From: Corallium rubrum
Lineage: Eukaryota; Cnidaria; Anthozoa; Scleralcyonacea; Coralliidae
Reading direction: 5' to 3'
Assembly: GCA_964035015.1 (NCBI GenBank)
Contig: OZ036001.1
Coordinates: 14,714,111 to 14,778,110, forward strand
Length of the DNA stretch: 64,000 bases
Shown: piece after piece, positions 1 through 10,624 of the stretch
Layout: every line of letters starts with the position of its first letter
Position numbering within the stretch: the stretch's first letter is position 1
The notes under the pieces: model-generated
Told to the model about the DNA's origin: nothing
The model's input: only the letters and a program-made list of their open reading frames with translations
The model's database searches: none
Made by a program: the position numbers and the translations under genes

Positions 1-1
1 A

Positions 2-619
2 CTAGAGAAATTTAAAAGTATCATGCTTCAAAATGGTTATCCTATCAAATTTTTAGATAGTTGTATTCGCAAATTTCTTGAAAAAATTTTTTGTCCAGCG
101 TCTAAAATTACCATAGCACCCAAACGTATCATTTTATTTACACTTCCGTTCACCGGTCAACACTCCCTTCAAATTCGCCAACAAATCGTTAAGCTCTTTG
201 CTTCTGCTTTTCCACAAATTCAACTTCGTGTTGTTTTTAAACCTATTAGACGCCTTTCAAGTTTTTTCCGTTTTAAAGATCAAATTCCTTTTGCTTTAAG
301 ATCACGCGTAGTTTATAAATTTAAGTGTCATGACTGTGAGTCATTGTATGTTGGTGAAACCATTCGCCATTTACACACGCGTGCTTCTGAACACATGGGA
401 GTTTCGGCTTACACGGGAAAGCCTCTTTCTTTGAGTTCCTGGTCTGGAGTTTTAGCACACCACAAAAAAACTGGCCACCCTGTTTCTTTAACAGATTTTT
501 CTATTCTAAGCTCTTCTTCTTCCAATTTTGAACTCCTTCTTAGAGAAAGTCTGCTTATTAATAAGTTAAATCCTTCACTCAACGCTAAAATCAGTTCTCT
601 TCCTTTAAACTTATTTTGA
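2..619 (+). CDS. Penelope-like element, reverse transcriptase C-terminus plus GIY-YIG endonuclease (5' cut by window edge)
   Basis: The frame is open from base 2, so the protein continues upstream of the window. It matches, almost residue for residue, the last ~205 residues of the longer PLE at 58624-60012. The C-terminal half has the GIY-YIG nuclease core (SLYVGET, then RHLHTRASEH) after a Cys pair (FKCHDCES). In PLEs this nuclease nicks the target and the RT copies the RNA there. The only clear coding difference from the other copy is a length change in a serine run (TCT/TTC codons near 510). Intact at its C-terminus, stop TGA at 617. The start cannot be judged. Confidence 0.9.
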   Translation, partial: LEKFKSIMLQNGYPIKFLDSCIRKFLEKIFCPASKITIAPKRIILFTLPFTGQHSLQIRQQIVKLFASAFPQIQLRVVFKPIRRLSSFFRFKDQIPFALRSRVVYKFKCHDCESLYVGETIRHLHTRASEHMGVSAYTGKPLSLSSWSGVLAHHKKTGHPVSLTDFSILSSSSSNFELLLRESLLINKLNPSLNAKISSLPLNLF

Positions 620-763
620 TTACTGAAAACAATCTATCATACCTGTTACTTCACACTGTAATTTATTAACTGTCATTTCTACCCCTCTCTCAGTTACTCA
701 TTTCCTGTTATTGTAAATATATTAGCATATAAGTCGAGATAACCTTGTAAATAATTATTCACT

Positions 764-800
764 CTGAAGATGTTGCAGGATTAGCAACGAAACGTTAGTT
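764..800 (+). ncRNA. Hammerhead-ribozyme-like motif in PLE terminal repeat
   Basis: The conserved core CTGAAGA (764-770, fits CUGANGA) is followed by a stem II with arms TGTTGC and GCAAC. Then come GAA (789-791) and a minimal stem III, AC/GT closing a GTTA loop (792-799), ending in the cleavable type of residue (T800). Hammerheads with a 1-2 bp stem III are known from PLE terminal repeats. I could not draw a convincing stem I, so activity is uncertain. Confidence 0.6.
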
Positions 801-916
801 TTAATAAAAAATTTGAAATAACTCATGTCTCTTTCAATATGGGGCTTTTTAAAATTATATGCTGGGCTTTAATATTCCTGACAAGATTACGCTTTCCGCC
901 TGGTTCGTCTATTGCT

Positions 917-1247
<331 letters not shown>

Positions 1248-1249
<2 letters not shown>

Positions 1250-2348
1250 AAATCAGAATTAGTTTGAGTCCGCTGTATAGCACGCAAAGTTTGTGCTGTG
1301 ACACAAATTTATCTGTCTAGCAAAATTTATGGAAGATTCTTATTTTACACATGCAGTTCGTCAATACTATAGCTTTCGCTATGGGCTCGGGCTAGATTCA
1401 AACCGTAATATTTGTCGTAGGTTAAACTAAAGAATGAGCCGTTTAGTCCAAATACTAAACTGATGAGACGTTTTGAAATATTTTTTACAGTTGTCTGATT
1501 GCATGAGCGCATGCATGTACTTTTACTTCTAATTCTTTTAATACAACAATACCGCGGCCTAACCTTGGCAGGAAATAGAAAAAATACTTTGTTCTGATGC
1601 CGAAGAGATAACTTGCAAACATGATTATTATCATTGAACACTGTATAAGGACGTTATAGGCAGTAACTTGTGGCAGTTCTCGTATGCTAACCCAATCTAA
1701 TACCTATATCTTAATTAAGCCTAAATAAAATATACTACTCATTGACGACTATTAAACTTTTCCTAGCCTGCGCTGCAAATCTCGTCAAAGATTCCTGCGG
1801 CTAATGAGTAATTCTATCTCGGTCAAGTGTCAACTGATAAACCATTTTGGCGCCTGCGCTTAAACATTTGAATACTGTGCGTAAAGCCGTTGATACGGAA
1901 ACAGGATTCCTTGGTCCTCTTGAGTGGAGATTCAATGATTGAACCTGTTTAAGAAAGAAGGAAAAGTGCGCTGGTACTTGCATTTAAAGCTATAGCTCTT
2001 AGCTTCTCAGTTTGCTGACATGGCATTTACAAAGAAGCACAATAAGCTTGGATAATCGGTACCATGAGAGGTACAAAGGTTTCTCCTGTATGTAATCGCG
2101 TTACAGTGCTGCTTATAATCTGTATTACTGGCTTTTTTCGTAGTCCTATACATTACCATTTTGTGTAAATTCTTCTAATTGGCATCGCGTGTATTTACGT
2201 TAAACTGAATCGAATCCGCCAGATGACCAGATCGAGGTTAATAGTTTTGTCTATACTTGCTTTTTAAATATCCAACATATATTTTATTAGTACGAAAGAA
2301 CATTTTGTAGTTGTTATCCCAGAATCACTGTTGAGCGGCTTGAGCCTT
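1248..2348. other. No gene recognised
   Basis: About 1.1 kb of unique-looking AT-rich sequence. Short open frames here show no domain, coding bias or splice context that I would trust. Confidence 0.5.
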
Positions 2349-2558
2349 ATCAAACGAGAACGCAAGTCATCGCAAGTTGGCAGTCACGCTATCTCAGCCA
2401 ACCCCTCTGAATAATTTCCCAAAATATTATGAACCATGACAAAGTTAAAACTTGTTTAAAACACTCATGAAACCTTTATTTTGTTAATTTAGGTGTTCGA
2501 ACGACTGCCACAGAAATTTGTGACTGCCAACTTGCGATGACTTGCGTTCTCGTTTGAT
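2349..2558. repeat. Foldback element with 39-bp perfect inverted arms
   Basis: Arms 2349-2387 and 2520-2558 are exact reverse complements (each contains CGCAAGTCATCGCAAG or its complement). They enclose a 132-bp unique spacer. Reads as a small non-autonomous foldback or MITE. Confidence 0.85.
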
Positions 2559-2659
2559 TATAAAAGGGGTGTTTACATGAGGCCAGCCAGAACTCAGGAC
2601 GGACAGCTAGAGTTTTCCATTTTGGTTTTTGTTTACATGAGGTCGGCCTTGAAATTATA

Positions 2660-2979
2660 TACAGGGTGTATAAAAAAAAAGGCTACCCTTAGAAAATATA
2701 ATTAACATTCTTTTCAAATAACCTATTGTATATTGACAGCCCTGTGGTCAGTTGAACCATTTTTAATCGAACTGATATGAATATAATTAACATTTTTATT
2801 TCAGTTATGCTCCTTCATACGTTTAGAAGTTATCGTAATTTCCCAGGTGTATACGACCATTTGTTTTTTACGCATCCGTGACTTCAGAGGTGTCCAGGGC
2901 TGTCAACATACAATAGGTTATTTGAAAAGAATGTTAATTATATTTTCTAAGGGTAGCCTTTTTTTTGATACACCCTGTA
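2660..2979. mobile_element. MITE with ~85-bp terminal inverted repeats
   Basis: Starts TACAGGGTGTATAAAAA and ends with its complement TACACCCTGTA. The inverted arms run ~85 bp inwards (2660-2747 and ~2890-2979) with few mismatches. No coding capacity. Superfamily not assignable from the ends alone. Confidence 0.85.
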
Positions 2980-3322
2980 GACTTGGTTCCTCTGTTGCTT
3001 CAAGATTCATGTCAATTGTCTGCCAGCTTGTGAGTTGTGACCGCCAGAGAAGAATTATTTCATGTGGATTTGACACTAATCTCATTTACACAACGCGGCG
3101 TGAACTGAAACTGAATCTCAGGCCGGACTCATGAAAACGAACAACAGTAAAAACACTACAACCGACCAAAAATCAAACACCATATATATATAGATCAGTG
3201 CAAACACCCCCTAACTACATGTATCCGCGGTCACAGTGGTTCTAGTGTAATCATTGATATTCAATTGCGTATATGTTTCACGACTTCGCGTGTTCTGTAA
3301 TGATTTAATAGGATATACTTAT

Positions 3323-3424
3323 TTAACCCTTTATCGCCCAACGAATGTCTTTAGTATTTTACTCTGGCTAACGCCAGACGATTTTACTCGTCAACGGAGT
3401 GGCTACTGGGCGATAAAGGGTTAA
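3323..3424. mobile_element. Short MITE, TIR TTAACCCTTTATCGCCCA, copy 1
   Basis: A 102-bp unit ends in TTAACCCTTTATCGCCCA and its exact complement. Its core contains TCTGGCTAACGCCAGA, itself palindromic. Related cores occur at 3438-3538, ~21230-21310 and ~22345-22430. Confidence 0.8.
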
Positions 3425-3437
3425 TAGACTATCTCGG

Positions 3438-3538
3438 TTAACCCTTTATCGGCCAACGATGTCTTTAGTATTTTACTCTGGCTAACGCCAGACCATTTTA
3501 CTCGTCAACGGAGTGGCTACTGGGCGATAAAGGGTTAA
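3438..3538. mobile_element. Short MITE, same family, copy 2
   Basis: Direct second copy 13 bp downstream of the first, with a few substitutions and a one-base shorter left end (TTAACCCTTTATCGGCCA). The tandem arrangement suggests a local duplication or insertion into the same preferred site. Confidence 0.8.
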
Positions 3539-3600
3539 ATAAAAGTAAAATACTTTTGATGAATTATTTAGGCCATTTCAAGACCTTTCGAAATCTCTCT

Positions 3601-3640
3601 AGACCTTTCTAGACCTTTCTAGACCTTTCTAGACCTTTTT
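3601..3640. repeat. Four 10-bp tandem units AGACCTTTCT
   Basis: Perfect decamer repeats. Looser versions (AGACCTTTCGAA, AGACATTTG, AAGGTCTT on either strand) scatter over 3580-3805, so the whole stretch looks like decayed low-complexity sequence. Confidence 0.85.
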
Positions 3641-3811
3641 GTTCTAGCAGCGAAATGTCTTGAAAAGGTCTTTCGACCTGTCAAATTAGGATCACGGGCA
3701 AGACATTTGGAAGACATTTACTTTAGGCGATCTCTAGATCTTTCCCAGACAATTTTCTAGACGTTTTCAAGACTGTTTCAAGGTCTTTAAAAGGTCTTAC
3801 ATTTTCCTACG

Positions 3812-3818
<7 letters not shown>

Positions 3819-3848
<30 letters not shown>
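3819..3848. repeat. (TA)n microsatellite
   Basis: Pure TA dinucleotides directly abutting the left end of PLE remnant B. Confidence 0.95.
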
Positions 3849-3851
<3 letters not shown>

Positions 3852-3875
3852 AAAGAGTTAGAATGTTTTCGTCAC

Positions 3876-3908
3876 TACTCTGAGTTTCACGCGAAGAGCG
3901 ATCTTCAG
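3876..3908 (-). ncRNA. Hammerhead-like motif, left arm of PLE B
   Basis: On the minus strand: CTGAAGA, a CGC/GCG stem II, GAA, then AC/GT closing a five-base loop (TCAGA) and a final A. Same layout as the copy at 4793-4825, facing the opposite way. Confidence 0.55.
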
Positions 3909-3926
3909 GCAACTGACAGTTCGGCT

Positions 3927-4532
3927 TCAACTAGTCGTTAATATACTTGGCGAGTTAAAAATAGTTCTGATGACGTTGTTATCTGTTGGTCGTTTGTTGA
4001 CGTTCTTTAATCGGTGATTGATTGTGTGACGACACTTTGTGAAAATTTCCGATCTTTTATTTAAAAGAGTATTCTTGTCGGCCTTCATAATCATTAATTT
4101 TTCCTCCAGGCAAAGGTTACATCTTCGGGAACCATTTCGGTAAGCCGCGGCGCGTCGGACAATTGACCATTTTATATCAAAATCGGGTTTTTTTCTCTTT
4201 AAGTTCCAAACGTGCTTTGAAAGTTCCGTCTCGTTTGCGTGCTTTTCGTTGCGGAATGATTTTATATGGTTGCGATAACGTTGCTTGAAATCGTTGGCTG
4301 TCATACCGATGTATTTCTTGATTTCTCCGTCGTTATGTGTGGTTACTTCGGCTTGATAAATTATGCTTTTCGCTAAACAGTTTCCTGGGATTGGGCATTG
4401 TTGGCTGTTGCGTTGTCGACAGTTGCATTTCTCTACATTCATGCGCGGGTTATTTCTGTTCTTCAAGATGCGGTTGTTATGTCTCTGGATTGTGTTCTGG
4501 ATGTTTTCCATACAGCTATAGCTGACTTTCAC
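3927..4532 (-). CDS. PLE-type GIY-YIG endonuclease domain fragment
   Basis: The 201-codon frame has a Cys-rich lead (CNCRQRNSQQCPIPGNC), the GIY-YIG-like core (KYIGMTANDFKQRYRNH) and a C-terminal zinc-like stretch (CNLCLEEKL...C-H). This is the standard tail of GIY-YIG Penelope-like reverse transcriptases. The RT domain itself is missing: coding similarity ends near 4530, and the following ~120 bp to the right arm show no RT motif. Related to, but clearly diverged from, the fragment at 8761-9177 (both share TAD..L(L)NKRSE..TKCRH). Non-autonomous. Confidence 0.85.
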   Translation of the reverse strand: MKVSYSCMENIQNTIQRHNNRILKNRNNPRMNVEKCNCRQRNSQQCPIPGNCLAKSIIYQAEVTTHNDGEIKKYIGMTANDFKQRYRNHIKSFRNEKHANETELSKHVWNLKRKKPDFDIKWSIVRRAAAYRNGSRRCNLCLEEKLMIMKADKNTLLNKRSEIFTKCRHTINHRLKNVNKRPTDNNVIRTIFNSPSILTTS

Positions 4533-4792
4533 TGAATTTCGGTTGAATAGTCTATGTAATTTGTTGGATTGGGGGAAATGTTTGTCAATGAGGTTAAGAA
4601 AGTTTCGTCCTATGTTCGTCTTTACGTTCTTGCTGTAAGGGGGGTTGTACGGAAATTTTCACAAAGTGTCGTCACACAATCAATCACCGATTAAAGAACG
4701 TCAACAAACGACCAACAGATAACAACGTCATCAGAACTATTTTTAACTCGCCAAGTATATTAACGACTAGTTGAAGCCGAACTGTCAGTTGC

Positions 4793-4825
4793 CTGAAGAT
4801 CGCTCTTCGCGTGAAACTCAGAGTA
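4793..4825 (+). ncRNA. Hammerhead-like motif, right arm of PLE B
   Basis: CTGAAGA at 4793-4799, short GC-rich stem II, GAA, minimal AC/GT stem III, H17 = A4825. Inverted partner of 3876-3908. Confidence 0.55.
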
Positions 4826-4925
4826 GTGACGAAAACATTCTAACTCTTTTACATATAATACGCTCTACCTCTAATGGTATCGAGCACTCTTGGACCATCC
4901 GTCAGCTTTATAACATCCATGTTTA

Positions 4926-4964
<39 letters not shown>
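4926..4964. repeat. (TA)n microsatellite
   Basis: Lies immediately downstream (minus sense) of the SRCR exon donor. The duplicate exon at 12758 has a TA run in the same position, so the tract predates the duplication. Confidence 0.95.
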
Positions 4965-4965
<1 letters not shown>

Positions 4966-4966
4966 C

Positions 4967-5446
<480 letters not shown>

Positions 5447-5643
5447 TCAAATACTCCTTCATAGGAATTTCGAGCTCATAATCTAATTGTTATATAGTAA
5501 ATAAATAGCAGGTGACTTGGAGGATTCTTTCATGAATATTAATAATTATTTTTTGTCATCTTTCACACCAAATTCAGGAGCGATGATCGACGATTTCTTA
5601 CTGCGTATAAATAAAATATTTAAAAAAATTCTATTGTGCCAAC

Positions 5644-5946
5644 CTTGCCCAGAGCAACGAACTCCTGCATTTCCCCCATGGCCATAATTGTGCTTTCCCC
5701 AACCTTTGTGTGCACATTCAAATATCGACGACTCCGTACCAGAACATTGGATATTGTTCAGCCAAATCTGCTCTGCTCCAGGAACAACTGAAGATTCTTG
5801 ATAAGCAGCCTCAGCGTCAGTAAAACCAAGTTGTCTGCATACAACGCGAGCGTCATTTATACCCCACCCATCATCACATACTGTTCCCCATGTTCCATTG
5901 TAAAATACCTCGACACGACCGGCATTTAATAATCCAACAAGGCGAA
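5644..5946 (-). CDS. SRCR-domain exon (duplicate 1b), intact frame, one conserved Cys lost
   Basis: A 303-nt (101-codon) phase-1/phase-1 exon. Acceptor TTTACAG|TTCGCC, donor GGGCAAG|GTTGGC. Motifs: [55 protein letters not shown]. Class A SRCR domains have six cysteines. The one expected in HNCG is Tyr here (KHNYGHG). The paralogue 16605-16913 keeps that Cys but has lost its disulfide partner. Likely part of a multi-SRCR receptor or secreted protein encoded on the minus strand, but no signal peptide, TM exon or promoter is visible in the window. Confidence 0.85.
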
Positions 5947-6020
5947 CTGTAAACAGTAAAATATGAAAAAAAAGTTTTTGATTTGTTTCAGTGCTACAAA
6001 CAGTGGCAATTCATAATTAA

Positions 6021-6120
6021 CAATTATACAACGAGCCCAAGTTTTCTATGAGCGAATAGTCAACGAGGCGAAGCCGAGTTGACTATCGTTCATAGAAAAC
6101 GAGGGCGAGTTGTCTAATTG
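6021..6120. repeat. 100-bp foldback (hairpin) element
   Basis: Imperfect palindrome: CAATTATACAACGAG at one end, GAGTTGTCTAATTG at the other. The centre contains CAACGAGGCGAAGCCGAGTTG. Same style as the hairpins at 7226, 11840, 12591, 33500 and 33740. Confidence 0.8.
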
Positions 6121-6744
6121 TTTTAGTATAAATTTATCAGCAAAAGTTAAATAGATTCTCGACCATAACATATTCTTCGAGGCTCGTTTAATACTTTTTT
6201 TAACTGCCAACTACAAACGTTCAACAGTCATTTCGGACATATCTCCTTGGCCTGTACAGTAACTGATGGAAAAGCAAAGTTTTATTGCATAATTTAGCAT
6301 GGATTTTCATGTACAATAGTGAAACAATATATATCCACTCATTTGATTTGTAAAAGTGACAAAAAGTTGAAAGAAACATTCAATTTAGCATATAGTTTAC
6401 ATCACGAAATCTTGTCAACAGCAAGCGTAATTTTGAAATGTGTTTTGTTTGCAGTTATTTCGTTTTAAACGAACACAGATAAACAATTTAACGCTCTTAC
6501 CATTAATAATTTCCATTCTAACCATGTTGTAGCCGGGTTTTTTCTTCTGTAGAACGTATTGCTTCGCCTAAATGTTCAATTTCTTCTTTCATTTGCCAAC
6601 TCCGTTATAATTTGTTGTTGCTTAACAGAACAACCGCTGGCTCTAATGATCATTGTTCGTGCTATACTACACATTTTGTCATTGGTCATTTTTTTTAAAA
6701 GAATGACTTTCATTGGTTTATCCCAGAGGTTTATATCACTAATA
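6121..6744. other. No gene recognised
   Basis: AT-rich, no supportable ORF, no clear repeat. It lies inside the minus-strand SRCR locus, upstream in transcript order of exon 5644-5946, so it is probably intron. Confidence 0.5.
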
Positions 6745-7402
6745 ATATACATGACAAAATTACTGCATCCTGATTGATCGAGAGGAGTGCAATTTCAATG
6801 TAATACTGTGCAGAAAAGGTGTAATACAGTGCAGAAAAATGAAATACAGTGCAAATTTCAATGAGTATTAAGTATTCTGATTGGCTAATAAACAACCGGA
6901 AACTACTGGAAAGCCAATGAAGTGCCTATGAGGATTTTGAAGGATGGTTTTTCCTTCACGAGAAAATCCAATATGGCGACCAAAACATAAAGTTGTCGAA
7001 GAACATTTCGATGAAATACAGAGTGAATTTTGCTTTAATATTGTAATAAAAGTCCCTGCAAGAAGACTAGAAGAGGTTAGATGCTATGAGTAAAACGTTT
7101 GACGTATTTAGTGAACAAAATGAAGCAGTTTTCAACCATTAAAGCTTCGAGAAGTGGAGCAATGAGTGGTGATGTAACTTCGTAGCTAGAAGAACATTTG
7201 GTCTAACATTTTCATGTAAATTATTAATAAGTAATAGCATGGTTTCGAGTGCGATTTTGAAAAAAACACGCACTCGTGAGTTTTTCAAAGACCTCAAATA
7301 GCACTCGTCCTTCGGACTCGTGCAATTTTGATAGTCTTTGAAAAACTCACTCGTGCATGTTTTTTCCAAATTGCACTCGAAACCATGCTATTACCTATAC
7401 AA
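6745..7402. mobile_element. Dispersed non-coding element, copy 1, with nested hairpin
   Basis: Starts AATAATATACATGACAAAATT, contains repeated AATACAGTGCAGAAAA words, and ends with a ~175-bp hairpin (about 7226-7402) centred on CTCGTCCTTCGGACTCG. A shorter copy lies at 33252-33675 with the same beginning, the same AATACAGTGCA words and a nearly identical hairpin. Confidence 0.75.
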
Positions 7403-7930
7403 ATTATAAACTCCTGCAATAGCCAATGAAATTCGAGGATTTGCATTATAAACTTGTAAATTTATACTAATTAAGTATATAAATTTACGAGTTTCTGTCA
7501 GAAACTATTAAATTTCATGATAAATCAATGAAAAAGCTTCTTTTAACTAAATTTGATTAATTACAAAACGCGGAGTATGTGATCAGTAATGATCAATAGA
7601 GCTAGCGGTTGTTCACGAAGAAATTAAACAACTACGCGAAGCGGTACGTTTAGAAATTCAAAGCGCAGACGAAATAATAAGATGCCATAGCATGCAGGGC
7701 TAATTTTTCATCTTAGAAATACTGTCACTTAAAGCAGTTTCTTTTCCAGATATATCATCTAACTATTCTATATACAAGAATAAATTTGTGAGTTGCTATC
7801 AAATTCTTTAATTTGATTGGCTTATGCGGGAGCTTCTATCCGTTTTTATATCCATGATTTATACAATAGCTGGACTCTCATTTTATTTCATGTTTCCCGC
7901 TCGGAAAATCAAAAGCATGCATCCAAATAT
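7403..7930. other. No gene recognised
   Basis: Unique AT-rich sequence with no supportable ORF before PLE remnant C. Confidence 0.5.
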
Positions 7931-8480
7931 TACCAGGGTTAAGTCACGTTGGCCTGAAAAACAGAGAAAAAAATCTTCTCGACGTTTCGAGCGAAGGCCC
8001 TTCGTCAGGAGAAATTAGTAAACAACTCACATGTGGTCACGCGTTACAGGTTGTAACGATACTCGTCGTAAACAAGAAATGCGTCTCATTTACAAACTTG
8101 GTAGCATTCACCCTCACGGCCTCAATGAGCGATTCTCTTTCATTTAGCTCACTCCACCACCATATTCCACACCTTTTCCTTAACCTTTTTCTGATGATTT
8201 AAATAGTAATTTATAACCTGTTTCTTTGCCTATTTGCAGGTAACTGACCCACAAATTGGGTCAGCACCTGCACACAGGCTAAAATTACATATTAATTTAT
8301 TTGTTTACTTTGTTTTTATTGGCTTACATGTGTTCACGTGATTCCCATTGTAGCTCTGCTATAAATACGCGTGACCACATGTGAGTTGTTTACTAATTTC
8401 TCCTGACGAAGGGCCTTCGCTCGAAACGTCGAGAAGATTTTTTTCTCTGTTTTTCAGGCCAACGTGACTTAACCCTGGTA
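7931..8480 (+). mobile_element. Penelope-like remnant C, 114-bp inverted terminal repeats
   Basis: Arms 7931-8044 and 8367-8480 are reverse complements with near-perfect identity. The word CTGACGAAGGGCCTTCGCTC with GAAACGTC sits in each arm and resembles a hammerhead core with a degenerate stem III. The spacer carries only the last ~31 codons of a PLE protein and a short tail. Confidence 0.8.
8052..8147 (+). pseudogene. Terminal codons of a PLE/GIY-YIG protein
   Basis: Frame with no start reads ...RRKQEMRLIYKLGS, then IHPHGLNERFSF, and a TAG stop. The pattern E-x-x-x-I-x-K-L-x-S/T-x-x-P-x-GLNE is the usual extreme C-terminus of this class of GIY-YIG retroelement proteins. Everything upstream has been lost. 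Confidence 0.65.
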
Positions 8481-8484
8481 ATAG

Positions 8485-8556
<72 letters not shown>
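8485..8556. repeat. (TA)n microsatellite between PLE remnants C and D
   Basis: Pure TA run of ~70 bp. PLE C ends at its left side and PLE D begins at its right side. Confidence 0.95.
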
Positions 8557-8560
<4 letters not shown>

Positions 8561-8651
8561 CTTTAAACCATTAGATAGATAAAACTTTCATCAATATACT
8601 ACAATACTAAAAAACTAAAAAACTAAAAAACAGAGAACTAAAAATGTCGGT

Positions 8652-8683
8652 TACTCGAGTTTCACGCTCGGGGCGATCATCAG
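8652..8683 (-). ncRNA. Hammerhead-like motif, left arm of PLE D
   Basis: Minus strand: CTGATGA, CGC/GCG stem II, GAA, then AC-TCGA-GT and A. It has the textbook CUGAUGA core. Confidence 0.6.
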
Positions 8684-8760
8684 ACTAAAAAGTATAAAAT
8701 GCTATGGCGGTTTTATATTGGCAGCGTAAAATTTGTTTTCATGCCGGCACTTAGTTAACA

Positions 8761-9177
8761 TCGAGCGGGCATGGTGCATGCCTGACAAAGAACCTCGTCT
8801 ACAAGGCCACAATAACCACACAAAGCACTGCAGACAGCACAGAGACAAAAACCTACATAGGCATGACGGAGAATGAATTTAAAACAAGATTTAGAAATCA
8901 CAAGTCATCTTTCAACAATAGAAAATACTCCTCAAGTACCGCGCTCTCCAAATACATTTGGGAATTAAAAGAATCAAACGCCGCTTACTCAATCAAATGG
9001 TCAATTTTGAAACGCGCCAATGCCTACAAAAGTGGAGGGAAGCAATGTAATTTATGCCTAGCCAAAAAACTTTGCATTTTAAAAGCAGACAAATCCATAT
9101 TAAACAAAAGATCCGAAGTGTTAACTAAGTGCCGGCATGAAAACAAATTTTACGCTGCCTATATAAAACCGCCATAG
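8761..9177 (+). pseudogene. GIY-YIG endonuclease fragment of a Penelope-like element
   Basis: Open without interruption from 8761, in frame through the conventional ATG at 8863, so the first-ATG ORF understates it. It starts just inside the left arm and reads GHGACLTKNLVYKA, the core KTYIGMTENEFKTRFRNH, then LSKYIWELK, IKWSILKRA, CNLCLAKKL and LTKCRHE. Compared with full PLEs, the RT is missing entirely. The protein ends inside the right terminal repeat. Closely parallels 3927-4532 but belongs to a different subfamily. Confidence 0.8.
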
Positions 9178-9195
9178 CATTTTATACTTTTTAGT

Positions 9196-9227
9196 CTGAT
9201 GATCGCCCCGAGCGTGAAACTCGAGTA
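9196..9227 (+). ncRNA. Hammerhead-like motif, right arm of PLE D
   Basis: CTGATGA (9196-9202), TCGC...GCGT stem II, GAA, stem III AC/GT around TCGA, then A9227. Of the PLE-associated motifs here, this core is closest to the consensus. Confidence 0.65.
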
Positions 9228-9388
9228 ACCGACATTTTTAGCTCTCTGTTTTTTAGTTTTTTAGTTTTTTAGTATTGTAGTATATTGATGAAAGTTTTAT
9301 CTATCTAATGGTTTAAAGTCTAATATATATTAAAGCTCTACGTCTGTATTGAGCACTCTCAACGCCAGTGGTAGCATTACTTTGTTAA

Positions 9389-9390
<2 letters not shown>

Positions 9391-9466
<76 letters not shown>
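9391..9466. repeat. (TA)n microsatellite
   Basis: Pure TA run just left of the PLE-end palindrome at 9475. Confidence 0.95.
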
Positions 9467-9469
<3 letters not shown>

Positions 9470-9474
9470 TAAGT

Positions 9475-9595
9475 GGGCTTACCTCAAAATGTTGAGTGTC
9501 GCAACTGTCAGTTTCACGCGGGGCGATCTTCAGATTCTGAAGATCGCCCAATGTGCAACTGACAGTTGCGACACTCAACATTTTGAGGTAAGCCC
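9475..9595. mobile_element. Palindrome of two PLE terminal repeats with no body
   Basis: GGGCTTACCTCAAAATGTTG is mirrored exactly at the right end, and the two halves meet at a central TCTGAA palindrome near 9532-9538. Each half has the layout of a PLE terminal repeat of the B/D type. Nothing remains between the arms, as if an element were reduced to its two inverted ends. Confidence 0.7.
9503..9533 (-). ncRNA. Hammerhead-like motif in palindrome (left half)
   Basis: Minus strand CTGAAGA, CGC/GCG stem II, GAA, AC-TGACA-GT, T. The mirror copy at 9537-9569 has lost the GAA element (reads GCAAC), so only this half keeps the core. Confidence 0.5.
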
Positions 9596-9662
9596 ATGGT
9601 ATTGAGCACTTTCCGACATTCCCTGAACAAAATCACATGTGCTCGTTTGTATATGTACACCC

Positions 9663-9768
9663 TTACGAAAAATTCCTATAGGAATTCAGAATTCCTATAG
9701 GAATTCCTATAGAAATGAAATATTCCTAAAGGAATTCCTATAGGAATTAAATATTCCATACTATTGCA
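9663..9768. repeat. Cluster of ATTCCTATAGGAAT palindromes
   Basis: The 14-bp palindrome and its variants recur several times in ~100 bp. No gene; significance unknown. Confidence 0.75.
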
Positions 9769-9783
9769 TACATATATTATGAA

Positions 9784-10130
9784 TATATATATCATATCAT
9801 ATCATATCATATCATATCATATCATATCATATCATATCATGTCATATCATATCATATCATAATCATATCATATCATATCATATCATATCATATCATATCA
9901 TATCATATCATATCATATCATATCATATCATAACATATATCATAACATATATCATATCATATCATATCATATCATATCATATATCATATCATATCATATC
10001 ATATCATATCATATCATATTATATCATATCATATTATATTATATTATATTATATTATATTATATTATATTATATTATATTATATTATATTATATTATATT
10101 ATATTATATTATATTATATTAGATTAGATT
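9784..10130. repeat. Pentanucleotide array (ATATC)n passing into (ATATT)n
   Basis: Period-5 repeat in two homogeneous blocks, ATATC (about 9790-10015) then ATATT (about 10020-10118), ending in GATTA variants. Confidence 0.95.
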
Positions 10131-10624
10131 AGATTTTTGTATGCTTAATTAGTAGGAAGTTTGATGAAGAAATTCCTTACAATGGAAATAGATAATTATT
10201 ATGCCAAATTCAAATATGCGAATATATTAATTGTTGGATCCTGTATAGTACATAAATTGAAATCGAGTTCATCTGCATATTAATTGACGGCAATTATATA
10301 TATTTTTTGTAATTAATAAGGCAAGGTAAAATTTTATTAATAAAGATACTAATAATACTACTACTATTAACAATAATTTAATGATAGTATATATCCACAT
10401 AGTGTTTTATCTACATTAAGGTTACTGATTAATTACAAAACTACATTTATTTAACAGTACTTAGAGGCACATTTGGCTAGTCTCAATAGTAGAAATAGTG
10501 GTTGTAAATAATTGAATGCAATATTGTTAAATTTTATAAAATTTCTTAAAAAAGGTTTCCTTAGGATATATTAGGCTACACCCTCGGTTTGAGGTGGTTG
10601 TATTTACAATTAATTTACAATTCC
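10131..10624. other. No gene recognised
   Basis: Very AT-rich, no ORF or repeat I can support. Confidence 0.5.

Larger units (their letters stand above)
1..916 (+). mobile_element. Penelope-like element copy A, 3' part
   Basis: Holds the GIY-YIG reading frame, a ~290-bp 3' region and the terminal repeat. The end (730-916) recurs in inverted orientation at 58421-58623 and in direct orientation at 60150-60328, which defines the terminal repeat (pLTR) of this PLE family. It stops exactly where a TAGA/TA microsatellite begins. Compared with the copy at 58.4 kb, about 50 bp just after the stop codon is missing. Confidence 0.85.
3850..4853 (-). mobile_element. Penelope-like remnant B flanked by inverted terminal repeats
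   Basis: A ~200-bp sequence at 3851-4050 recurs inverted at 4652-4853 with near identity. Between them is a minus-strand PLE C-terminus. The coding frame runs into the left arm, so the terminal repeat includes the last ~40 codons. This head-to-head pLTR architecture is typical of 5'-truncated PLE insertions. Confidence 0.85.
8557..9322 (+). mobile_element. Penelope-like remnant D flanked by 203-bp inverted repeats
   Basis: Arms 8557-8759 and 9120-9322 are inverted copies (ends TAGACTTTAAACC / GGTTTAAAGTCTA). Each includes AAAAAACTAAAAAACT runs and a canonical CTGATGA...GAAA motif. The body is a plus-strand GIY-YIG fragment whose last codons overlap the right arm. Confidence 0.85.

Noticed and set aside
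7139-7369. ORF shared with 33279-33641 (MEKTCTSEFF...)
   Set aside because: It lies on the arms of a repeated hairpin; the two copies share DNA because they are the same repeat.
7931-8480. Calling full hammerheads in PLE C arms
   Set aside because: The CTGACGA and GAAACGTC words are there, but I could not form the AC/GT stem III or a clean stem II, so they are only noted as degenerate.
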